A DNA stretch of 6,160 bases from Gammaproteobacteria bacterium (GTDB lineage Bacteria; Pseudomonadota; Gammaproteobacteria; Thiohalobacterales; Thiohalobacteraceae): the NCBI GenBank assembly GCA_016214925.1, contig JACRMO010000052.1, positions 1 through 6,160 on the forward strand, read 5' to 3'. Numbering within the stretch: position 1 is the first letter of the stretch; every line of letters starts with the position of its first letter. This document shows, one piece after another, positions 1-5,906 of this stretch. The notes under the pieces were generated by a model that was not told the origin of the DNA, ran no database searches, and saw only the letters and a list, made by a program, of their open reading frames with translations. Position numbers and translations under genes: made by a program.

Positions 1-30
1 CCTGCTCGGACAAGTCCTGCGCGGGCTGAC

Positions 31-63
31 TGCAAAGGGGGAGAACTCATCTCCCCCCTTGCA
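31..63 (-). terminator. Strong inverted repeat, possible terminator of the mrcB-lpoP operon
   Basis: Bases 31-44 and 50-63 are complementary arms of 14 bp around a 5-base loop. Read on the minus strand, all 14 positions pair, with a single G-U wobble. Read on the plus strand, the same position is an A-C mismatch, so the RNA structure favours minus-strand transcripts. It lies 75 bp beyond the stop codon of the lipoprotein gene, where a transcription end or a 3'-stabilising hairpin would be expected. No U-run follows the hairpin on either strand; the only T-tract is the TTT inside the minus-strand 3' arm. A classical intrinsic terminator is therefore likely but not certain. It could also serve a convergent gene left of the window. 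Confidence 0.5.
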
Positions 64-137
64 ACCCCCCATAATTCATTATGCCCTGCTCAGACCCTGC
101 TGGGATTGTACACGAAGGCTCTCGGCGGGCATGCCGA

Positions 138-671
138 TCATTCGAGTTGCCGGGCCTTGAGTTCCGCGTCGGCGGCACCTTGATCGTCGCCCTGGGCACG
201 GCGCGCCTCGGCGATGATCTGCCAGTTGCGCGCGCGCAGGCCGCCGTAGCGTCCCGCATAGCTGTTGGAACGGGCCGCCATCTGGATGGCCTGATCCCAT
301 TCACCCTGTTCCAGTCGTACCGTCGCCATGCGCTGCCAGAGCGTGGGGTTGCGCGGTTCGATGCGCAGGGCGCGTTCCAACGAGACGGCCGCGGCCTCCA
401 GATCCCGGCCCTGATGTTGCTGCTCGGCGCGGTCGAGCAAGGCGACAACCGCAGGACTGTCCGCGGCTCGGGCAGGTTCACTCGGCGGGGCCGGCATGCT
501 CGGCGTGCCCGGCGGCAGCGGTGCCGGACGCGCTGGCTGCCGCTCGGCGCTCGGTCTGGGCGGGACACGCTGGGTCACCGGTCCTGGATAACGTTGACTC
601 ACGGTATTCGTCGCGCAGGCCTGCAACAGCAGTACCGTCATCAGTACGGTGATGCGTATGCGCTGGGTCAT
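138..671 (-). CDS. lpoP: TPR-containing outer-membrane lipoprotein, LpoP-like activator of PBP1B
   Basis: This encodes 177 residues with a lipoprotein signal peptide: basic MTQRIRI, a hydrophobic stretch, and lipobox LLQAC with the lipidated Cys at 19. Ala at +2 predicts outer-membrane sorting. Residues 30-68 are a Pro/Arg-rich, probably disordered linker that could span the periplasm. Residues 73-177 look like three TPR-type helix pairs (about 73-106, 110-141 and 147-177), with small residues at the usual packing positions and a Pro near the end of the first. In Pseudomonas aeruginosa, LpoP is a TPR lipoprotein encoded next to PBP1b that stimulates it through its UB2H domain. Here the start overlaps the mrcB stop (ATGA, 668-671), and an AAGGGA ribosome site lies 8 bases upstream (680-685), which decides this start over longer upstream in-frame ATGs. 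Identity rests on architecture and position, not on an alignment. A generic TPR lipoprotein is the alternative. Confidence 0.75.
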   Translation of the reverse strand: MTQRIRITVLMTVLLLQACATNTVSQRYPGPVTQRVPPRPSAERQPARPAPLPPGTPSMPAPPSEPARAADSPAVVALLDRAEQQHQGRDLEAAAVSLERALRIEPRNPTLWQRMATVRLEQGEWDQAIQMAARSNSYAGRYGGLRARNWQIIAEARRAQGDDQGAADAELKARQLE

Positions 672-2986
672 CGGATCAATCCCTTCAACCACTCGATCGG
701 TTTGGACAACTCGCCGCGTGCGCAGGACGACCATGCCTGCGGCGTACTGCCGACGATGAACGGCAATTGTACGCGATCGGCGCAGTTGGTGTCCGCGCGC
801 AGACCGTTGCCGCGATCGATCCACACCCATTCGATGCGTTCGGAACTGGGCAAGGTGAGCGGCTGCACGCCAAGCTCGGCCATGTAATCCGACCATATTG
901 GCACCGCACCGCTGGCACCGCTCAAGCCCATCGACTTGTTGTCGTCGCGGCCGACCCAAGTCACCGCCAACTGATTGCCGGTAAAACCGGCGAACCAACT
1001 GTCGCGTTTGTCGTTGGTGGTGCCGGTCTTGCCGGCGATGCCCGCGTCCACGCCGAAGCGCGCGCCCAAGGCCTTGGCAGTACCCTCGGTCGCCACCGCC
1101 TGCAAGGTGGCGTTGACCAGGAACACTTGGTCGGCATCCAGCACCTGCTCCACCTTCAACGGATAACTCTGCAAGGGTGTGTCGTCGACGGCCAGCACCG
1201 CGCGGATGGCGCGCAGCGGCGAACGAAAGCCACCCGCGGCGAGTGTCTGATACAGGCGCGTCACGTCCATCAGGGTCAGATCGGCCGCACCCAGCATCAA
1301 GGCCGGATACGCCTTCAACTCGCCCTGCACGCCGAGCTTGCGCAGCGTATCGACGACGCGCTCGGGACCGATATCCAGACCCAGACGCACGGTCGGTACG
1401 TTGTAGGAATGCACCAGCGCATCGAACAACAACACCTGTCCGCGGTATTGGCGGTCGTAGTTCTCCGGCGTCCAGATGCGGCCGTCGCCGGCCTTCATGC
1501 GCAGCGGCGTATCCTCCAACTGACTCGCCAGGGTGTAACGCTCCGGTTGCATCAGCGCCGTGAGATACACCGCCGGTTTCACCAGCGAGCCGATCGGCCG
1601 CGCCGCATCCAGCACGCGATTGAAACCGGCCATGCGTGGATTGCGGTCGCCGACCAGGGCCAGCACCTCGCCACTGTCGATGGCCGTGGCGACCAACGCC
1701 CCTTGCAGTGTGTCGGCCTTCAGGCCGCGATCGCGCTCGATGCGCGCCAGGCGTTTGGTCAGCGCATCCTCCGCGGCATGCTGCGCCAGTGGATCCAGCG
1801 TGGTGAAAATGCGCAGACCTTCGGACGTCAGGTCTTCTTCGCGGTAATCGCTGCGCAGTTGTCGACGCACCATATCCAGGAACGCCGGATGCGCGTTCAC
1901 CGCCAGCGACGGGCGTTGCAGCGCGCCCAAGGGCCGCGCCTTGGCTTGCGTACCCTGTTCGGCCGTCAGAATGCCTTGTTCGACCAGGGTGTCGAGCACC
2001 AAGTCGCGGCGTAGCTTGGCGCGTTCCGGATGCCGGCGCGGATCGTAATAGGACGGGCCCTTGATCATGCCCACCAGCAACGCGAACTGTTCGGGTTCGA
2101 GTTGATCGAGCGGGCGCTCGAAATAGAAGTAGCTGGCGAGACCGACACCATGCACCGCACGCGAACCGTCCTGCCCGAGATAGACCTCGTTGAGATAGGC
2201 CTCGAGAATCTCGTCCTTGCTGTAATGCACTTCCAACAGCAGGGCCATGCCGGCTTCGTTGAGTTTGCGCTGCACGGTGCGTTCGTTGCTGAGGAAGAAA
2301 TTCTTCACCAATTGCTGGGTGAGCGTGCTGCCGCCCTGAACGACGCCACCGGCGCGCACGTTCGCCACCGTGGCGCGCAACAGCGATTTCGGCGAGATGC
2401 CGTGATGCTCATAGAACGTGCGATCCTCGACCGCCATCAGTGTCTGGATCAGCAACGGCGGCACCTGTGCGAGCTGGACCAGTTGCCGGTCTTCCTGCTT
2501 GGAGGGATAGATACTGGCGATCTGCAGGGGGTCCAGCCGCGCGAGATCGATATCCTTGTGCTGAACGCGATCGCCCAGTGCGGTAATCCAGTCGCCGGAG
2601 AATTCCACAGCCAATTGCTGCGGCGGGTCCGCGCCGTCCCAGAAGGTGAAGCCGCGGGTACTGATCTGGAAGCGCGTGCCGTTACGACTGTATTCGCCGG
2701 GACGCTGCGGATCGCGCACACTGTGATAACCGAGCCGATCCAGTTCCTGAGTGAGTTGCTCGGGCGCCAGGGCGCGACCGGCATACAATTCCAAAGGTCG
2801 TGCGAACACGCGTGCCGGTAACGCCCAGCGTTTGCCCTCGAACTGTTCCCGCACAATAATGTCCAGGTAGGCGAGGTAGCCAGCGGCGGCAACGATGACG
2901 ACCACCAGCAGTTGCAGCAGCGGGAAGGAGCGCCGGGTACGGCGCGCAGTGGTCGGTTTCCGTTTCGAGCGGCGGCGGGCAGCCAT
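668..2986 (-). CDS. mrcB: Penicillin-binding protein 1B, bifunctional peptidoglycan glycosyltransferase/transpeptidase
   Basis: This 772-residue class A PBP polymerises lipid II into glycan strands and cross-links the stem peptides in the periplasm. It has a short, very basic cytoplasmic tail (1-20) and one membrane helix (about 21-41). A UB2H domain (about 55-145) follows; it is the hallmark of PBP1B and the docking site for Lpo activators. The GT51 glycosyltransferase has EDRTFYEHHG (catalytic Glu187), GGSTLTQQLVKN (218-229) and EAYLNEVYLGQ (second Glu, 267). The penicillin-binding domain has SLVK (nucleophile Ser467, Lys470), SYN (527-529) and KTGTTN (653-658). All catalytic motifs are intact and the length is usual for the family. 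Cys735 and Cys755 near the C-terminus may form a disulfide, as the C-terminal Cys pair of E. coli PBP1B may. No clear ribosome site precedes the ATG, but no better in-frame start lies upstream. It is first in an operon with the LpoP-like gene, whose start overlaps its stop. Confidence 0.97.
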   Translation of the reverse strand: MAARRRSKRKPTTARRTRRSFPLLQLLVVVIVAAAGYLAYLDIIVREQFEGKRWALPARVFARPLELYAGRALAPEQLTQELDRLGYHSVRDPQRPGEYSRNGTRFQISTRGFTFWDGADPPQQLAVEFSGDWITALGDRVQHKDIDLARLDPLQIASIYPSKQEDRQLVQLAQVPPLLIQTLMAVEDRTFYEHHGISPKSLLRATVANVRAGGVVQGGSTLTQQLVKNFFLSNERTVQRKLNEAGMALLLEVHYSKDEILEAYLNEVYLGQDGSRAVHGVGLASYFYFERPLDQLEPEQFALLVGMIKGPSYYDPRRHPERAKLRRDLVLDTLVEQGILTAEQGTQAKARPLGALQRPSLAVNAHPAFLDMVRRQLRSDYREEDLTSEGLRIFTTLDPLAQHAAEDALTKRLARIERDRGLKADTLQGALVATAIDSGEVLALVGDRNPRMAGFNRVLDAARPIGSLVKPAVYLTALMQPERYTLASQLEDTPLRMKAGDGRIWTPENYDRQYRGQVLLFDALVHSYNVPTVRLGLDIGPERVVDTLRKLGVQGELKAYPALMLGAADLTLMDVTRLYQTLAAGGFRSPLRAIRAVLAVDDTPLQSYPLKVEQVLDADQVFLVNATLQAVATEGTAKALGARFGVDAGIAGKTGTTNDKRDSWFAGFTGNQLAVTWVGRDDNKSMGLSGASGAVPIWSDYMAELGVQPLTLPSSERIEWVWIDRGNGLRADTNCADRVQLPFIVGSTPQAWSSCARGELSKPIEWLKGLIR

Positions 2987-3017
2987 GAATAAGTCAGAAT
3001 TTGAACTGGGTTAGAGA

Positions 3018-3037
3018 ATCCGGATCGTGATCCGGGT
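3018..3037. promoter_or_regulatory. Palindrome upstream of mrcB, candidate operator
   Basis: The core CCGGATC-GT-GATCCGG has 7-bp perfect arms. They extend to 9 positions per arm with one T/G mismatch. The 2-base centre is too small for a good RNA hairpin loop, so a binding site for a dimeric DNA-binding protein is the more natural reading. It ends 32 bp upstream of the mrcB start codon, a position where a bound protein could affect mrcB transcription. The protein that would bind is unknown. Confidence 0.35.
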
Positions 3038-3042
3038 ACACA

Positions 3043-3072
3043 GGACGTCCAGCCATAGCGGACGCCCAGCCA
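3043..3072. repeat. 13-bp direct repeat in the divergent promoter region
   Basis: GGACGTCCAGCCA (3043-3055) and GGACGCCCAGCCA (3060-3072) match at 12 of 13 bases, with a 4-bp spacer and 17 bp from start to start. The first copy begins with the perfect palindrome GGACGTCC. Two nearly identical sites in a divergent intergenic region suggest protein binding, but 17 bp is not a whole number of helical turns, so a simple tandem operator is not guaranteed. Confidence 0.4.
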
Positions 3073-3143
3073 CATGGAACATTGGACGAAAATCGCAACG
3101 CGCATAAGGGTACGCGAGCCGTGCCCCGCTGTCAGCCACCCCA

Positions 3144-3656
3144 ATGGATAAACCGCATAAACTGCCAACTCATCCGCGCAATTGGCTGCTGCTCGCCGGC
3201 CTGGGCCTGCTCTATCTGCTCGTGAGCGGCTGCGCCACCCAACCCAAGGCTACCCTGACGGTACCCGTGGACCCGAGCGCGGAGGCGCGCGCCACCGTCG
3301 TGCGGACCGCGCAGCGCATGCTCGGCGCACCCTATCGCGTCGGCGGCAGCAACCCGCGCGGCTTCGATTGCAGCGGCCTGACCAGTTTCAGCTACGGCAA
3401 CGCCGGCATAGCCATCCCGCGCACCGCCACCGAACAGTTCAGCGCCGCCCACCCCAGCTCGCAACACCATCTGCAACCCGGCGATCTGGTTTTCTTCAAT
3501 ACGGACGGCCGCAAGATCTCCCATGTCGGCATCTACGTCGGCGCGGGGCAATTCGTGCATGCGCCTGGCGCGGGCAAACGGGTCAGCCTCGATTCGCTGA
3601 ACGACACCTACTGGCGACGACGTATCCGCGGCAGTGGCCATTATTTCCGGATGTAG
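3144..3656 (+). CDS. NlpC/P60-family lipoprotein, probable MepS-like peptidoglycan DD-endopeptidase
   Basis: This 170-residue protein starts with a lipoprotein signal: hydrophobic residues 14-27, then lipobox LVSGC with Cys30 lipidated. Ala at +2 predicts the outer membrane. The NlpC/P60 domain occupies about 46-168. Its catalytic residues are all visible: Cys76 in GFDCSGL, His127 in ISHVGIY and His139 in FVHAPGAG. The spacings of 51 and 12 residues match my recollection of E. coli MepS (Cys68, His119, His131). MepS cuts meso-DAP-D-Ala cross-links and makes room for new glycan strands. The family also includes DL-endopeptidases, so substrate is inferred. It is read divergently from PBP1B, which places a wall hydrolase beside a wall synthase. 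No clear ribosome site precedes the ATG, but this start yields a complete signal peptide. The DUF72 gene follows 39 bp downstream and could be co-transcribed. Confidence 0.9.
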   Translation: MDKPHKLPTHPRNWLLLAGLGLLYLLVSGCATQPKATLTVPVDPSAEARATVVRTAQRMLGAPYRVGGSNPRGFDCSGLTSFSYGNAGIAIPRTATEQFSAAHPSSQHHLQPGDLVFFNTDGRKISHVGIYVGAGQFVHAPGAGKRVSLDSLNDTYWRRRIRGSGHYFRM

Positions 3657-3695
3657 CGCCGCAGGCCCTACCGATCCCCATATCAATCCAGAGAC

Positions 3696-4445
3696 ATGAC
3701 TGATTCAAACACCTCCTTCATCGGCACGGCCGACTGGCACCATGCGGATTGGCGCGAACGCTTCTATCCGCGGCACATGCCCGCGCACGCCTGGCTGGAT
3801 CACTATGGACGGCAACTGAATACCGTGGAACTGGATGCGGCCCGCCTCCAGCCGCTGGATCGCAACCTGGCGGCGACCTGGTTGAGTAGCGTGCCGGAAA
3901 ATTTCCGCTTCACGGTACAGGCACCGCGACTGATTACCCATGTCCACAAACTGCGTAACTGCGCGCAACTGGTCACCGCCACGCTGCAACACTTGAGTGG
4001 TCTACACGATCGAATGGGACCGGTGCTGTTCAGTCTGCCCGCGCGCTGGCATTGCAATCTCGACCGCCTCGAACGCTTTCTGACGGACCTGCCCGGCGAG
4101 TTCCGCTATGCCTTCGAGTTTCACGATCCGGATTGGCTGCGGCCGGCCACCTATGCGCTACTTCGGGAACACGGCGCCGCGCTCTGCGTGAACGATGCCA
4201 TGCCGGGCGAACACCGCGATGTCGTCACGAGCGGCTTTGTGTATGTGCGTCTGTACGGCCCCGGTGCCGGTGGGCGCTACACCTCGGCCGGACTGCGGAT
4301 ATGGTCGACCCGCATCGCCAACTGGCGGCGTAAACGGCTGGACAGTTATGTGCTGTTTCACAACGACACGCGCGCCTACGCGGCGAAGAACGCTTGTCTG
4401 CTGCGCGATTACGAGGGATTGCGGAAAATACGCGGCACGCGCTAG
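3696..4445 (+). CDS. DUF72 (YecE-like) family protein with degraded signature motif
   Basis: This encodes 249 residues, a usual length for DUF72, a TIM-barrel-like family of unknown biochemical role. Family landmarks in order: FIGTADW (8-14, where IGTSGW is typical), FYP (23-25), FRFTVQAPRLITH (70-82), VLFSLPARW (110-118), the strand FEFHDPDW (140-147) with Glu141, ALCVND (162-167), FVYVRLYG (181-188), GRYT (193-196) and the C-terminal VLFHNDTRAYAAKNA (219-233). The motif that usually reads VE-(I/G)-N-x-(T/S)-x-Y reads VELDAARL here (44-51): the Glu stays, but the Asn, hydroxyl and aromatic positions are changed. It may have altered or lost activity, although the frame is intact. A weak AGAGA precedes the ATG. 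It follows the NlpC/P60 gene and converges on the coiled-coil gene. There is no sign-peptide or membrane segment, so it should be cytoplasmic. Confidence 0.85.
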   Translation: MTDSNTSFIGTADWHHADWRERFYPRHMPAHAWLDHYGRQLNTVELDAARLQPLDRNLAATWLSSVPENFRFTVQAPRLITHVHKLRNCAQLVTATLQHLSGLHDRMGPVLFSLPARWHCNLDRLERFLTDLPGEFRYAFEFHDPDWLRPATYALLREHGAALCVNDAMPGEHRDVVTSGFVYVRLYGPGAGGRYTSAGLRIWSTRIANWRRKRLDSYVLFHNDTRAYAAKNACLLRDYEGLRKIRGTR

Positions 4446-4472
4446 AAATGCCGGTTCATACGAACGCTAGCG
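4440..4472. other. Inverted repeat spanning the two convergent stop codons
   Basis: CGCTAG (4440-4445) and CTAGCG (4467-4472) are complementary, and each contains the TAG stop of one of two convergent genes. Inside lies a smaller hairpin, GTTC-ATAC-GAAC (4454-4465). The gap between the genes is only 21 bp. The stems are short and no T-run follows, so this may be a weak bidirectional terminator or simply chance. No other terminator is visible for either gene. Confidence 0.3.
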
Positions 4473-5894
4473 GGACGCTGGGGGCGTATCGCCAAACAAG
4501 TCCGCCAGCAAAGCATCGGTATCGTCTTCCGCCGGAACCGGCGTCTGCGTGGAAGCTTCAGGTGCCGGTGCTGGCGCGGCACCCTGGGCGAAGCTTTCCA
4601 ACAAGGCATCGATGTCCTCATCGGCCGCAGCCACTTCGGACACAACCGGTGCCGCCGCGGATTCCAACAAGGCATCGACATCGAAATCCGCGTCGGCTGA
4701 CACCAACTGCGGTGGTTCAGGTTCCAATTCCGCTTTCGGTGCCGGTGCGACAACTTCGCCTGGCGCTTCACCAGACACGTCCATTACATCGGACCCAGCC
4801 TGCGCGACCATCTCCGGCACTTGCACACTCGATTCGGTATCGGCCGCACCCGCTTCAATATCGGCAAGGCGCTCTTGCAGGCTTTCCACCTTATTGCGCA
4901 ACATGGTGTTCTCGTCTTCGAGCACCATGACACAGGAATTGAGTTCGTTGTTGGAGCGCTGGATTTTGTTGATAGCGTCCTCCAACTCGCTGGATTTGCC
5001 GCCATCGGGCACGATGTGCCGCAGCATACTCTGCAATTTGCCGATGGTGCGCTGCTGATTGCCCACCAGATCACGCAGCATGTCCGCATCCGGACTGGCG
5101 GCGATACCCTGCTGACCGCGTCCCGTGCCCTTGAGCCGCTCGTTCTCCTGTTCTATGACTTCCAGACAGCGGTGCAGCTCGACCGCCTGCGCCTCGGCAT
5201 CGCCCAATTTGCGCAGTGCCGCCTGGAGATCCTCGGAGTCACCGTCATGCGCTTCGAGCAAGTGGCGCAGCTCGCGCATGACATTGTGTTGATTGTCGAT
5301 GACCGAGCGCAGATAACCGATCTGTTCCTGCAACTTGGTGACTTCGCTGCGGCCGGTGGGTACGGCCACCGATTCCGCGTCTGCGGCTGCATCCATGTCA
5401 GTCGGCGGCGTCGGTTTCCAACTCAAGCCGTCGAGCAACGCCTGCATGCCGGCGACGATGCGCTGCCGCTGCGCCTGCACATCGTCGTCCCCACTACCAG
5501 CAGCGTCCTGCGTATCCAGTTCCAACTGCAGAAATTGATGGCGCGCGGCCAGCATCTGCCGAGTCAGTGTCGCGGAATCCTCCTGCTGTGCGGCGTCCAA
5601 TGCGCCTTGTGCTTGCGCCGGCAGATCCTCGCCCAGCAATAAATTGGAACGCTCGATCTGCTCACGCAGAAAATCCGCATATTCCGGTGGCGGCGCGCTA
5701 GGCTCGGCCGGCGCGGCTACCGGTGCCGCAACGGTTGGCGCGGAGACGATCGGTGCCTCGCTCAACTGCTTACGCAAGGACGCGACATCACGACTCGCGC
5801 CACGCAACTTGACGGACGCCACGCTCGCCCACACTACGATGACCAGGATGACTTCCAGGATACCGAGTAGTGCATAGAGATTGAGATTGACCAT
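4467..5894 (-). CDS. Membrane-anchored coiled-coil protein of unknown function with three C-terminal DALL motifs
   Basis: I do not recognise this 475-residue protein. It starts with one membrane helix (about 6-27) followed by basic residues (Lys29, Arg31), which suggests an N-out anchor with the bulk in the cytoplasm. Residues 48-70 are an Ala/Pro-rich linker. Residues 71-130 are predicted helical (EYADFLREQIERSNLLL). Residues 183-345 are rich in heptads and contain an internal duplication (194-255 and 272-333). Residues 346-475 are acidic and Ala/Pro/Glu-rich and hold three short motifs: DVDALLES (405-412), DIDALLESF (427-435) and DTDALLADLF (458-467). These resemble the CheY-binding peptides of FliM (EIDALL) and CheZ. 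There is no enzymatic motif. The start is supported by the anchor at the extreme N-terminus and by the upstream stop 12 bp away; the ribosome site is weak. A scaffold role is inferred from architecture only. Confidence 0.85.
   Translation of the reverse strand: MVNLNLYALLGILEVILVIVVWASVASVKLRGASRDVASLRKQLSEAPIVSAPTVAAPVAAPAEPSAPPPEYADFLREQIERSNLLLGEDLPAQAQGALDAAQQEDSATLTRQMLAARHQFLQLELDTQDAAGSGDDDVQAQRQRIVAGMQALLDGLSWKPTPPTDMDAAADAESVAVPTGRSEVTKLQEQIGYLRSVIDNQHNVMRELRHLLEAHDGDSEDLQAALRKLGDAEAQAVELHRCLEVIEQENERLKGTGRGQQGIAASPDADMLRDLVGNQQRTIGKLQSMLRHIVPDGGKSSELEDAINKIQRSNNELNSCVMVLEDENTMLRNKVESLQERLADIEAGAADTESSVQVPEMVAQAGSDVMDVSGEAPGEVVAPAPKAELEPEPPQLVSADADFDVDALLESAAAPVVSEVAAADEDIDALLESFAQGAAPAPAPEASTQTPVPAEDDTDALLADLFGDTPPASR
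4596..4678 (-). repeat. Repeated 17-bp sequence encoding the IDALLES-type motif
   Basis: The plus-strand sequence TTCCAACAAGGCATCGA occurs identically at 4596-4612 and 4662-4678, exactly 66 bp (22 codons) apart and in the same reading frame. A diverged third version lies near 4500-4520. The copies encode the core of the first two DALL motifs. Identity across all codon positions suggests a recent small duplication, or conversion between copies, rather than independent origin. Confidence 0.7.
4896..5315 (-). repeat. Internal duplication of a ~62-residue coiled-coil unit
   Basis: Residues 194-255 (bases 5130-5315) and 272-333 (bases 4896-5081) of the 475-residue protein align at an offset of 78 residues. 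A 3-residue insertion in the second copy is later compensated. Shared positions include LR, NQ, two Leu, S, L, A, K, EL, C, V, E, EN and a final Leu: L195/L273, NQ201/279, EL239/317, Cys243/Cys321, EN250/328 and L254/L332. About 18 of 62 positions are identical. The ordered pattern with conserved Cys, NQ and EN is more specific than heptad similarity alone. At DNA level the copies have diverged, so the duplication is old. Confidence 0.65.
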
Positions 5895-5906
5895 AGCGGC
5901 GACCGT

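Larger units (their letters stand above)
2987..3143. promoter_or_regulatory. Divergent intergenic region between mrcB and the NlpC/P60 gene
   Basis: This 157-bp gap separates two genes read outward, so it should hold the promoters of both. I see no convincing -35/-10 pair for either direction. It holds a near-perfect palindrome (3018-3037) and a 13-bp direct repeat (3043-3055 and 3060-3072), which are the likeliest regulatory elements. Neither flanking start codon has a clear Shine-Dalgarno sequence. Confidence 0.5.

Noticed and set aside
1..29. Possible end of a plus-strand gene, reading CSDKSCAG then TGA at 27-29
   Set aside because: Only eight codons are visible and other frames are also open, so there is no basis for a call. 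It would, however, put the hairpin at 31-63 directly after a stop codon.
81..887. A 268-codon open frame on the plus strand
   Set aside because: It is antisense to the lipoprotein gene and the 3' end of mrcB, has an Arg-rich composition, and shows no motif. The minus-strand genes have clear domains and a ribosome site.
672..998. N-terminal extension of the lipoprotein gene to an ATG at 998
   Set aside because: It would overlap mrcB by over 300 bp and bury the signal peptide and lipobox inside the protein. The ATG at 671 has a ribosome site and gives a perfect lipoprotein start.
767..2014. A 415-codon open frame on the plus strand
   Set aside because: It lies entirely antisense to mrcB, whose catalytic motifs are all intact. 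The translation is rich in Arg, His and Gln with no recognisable domain, typical of an open antisense frame in GC-rich DNA.
3082..3110. TTGGAC, 17-bp gap, TAAGGG as a promoter for the NlpC/P60 gene
   Set aside because: The spacing is right, but only about half of the -35 and a third of the -10 positions match the sigma-70 consensus.
3074..3151. A 25-codon small open frame overlapping the NlpC/P60 start out of frame
   Set aside because: It has no ribosome site and no recognisable leader-peptide feature, so chance explains it.
4821..5642. A 273-codon open frame on the plus strand
   Set aside because: It is antisense to the coiled-coil gene, whose membrane anchor, duplicated helices and ordered motifs mark the minus strand as coding.
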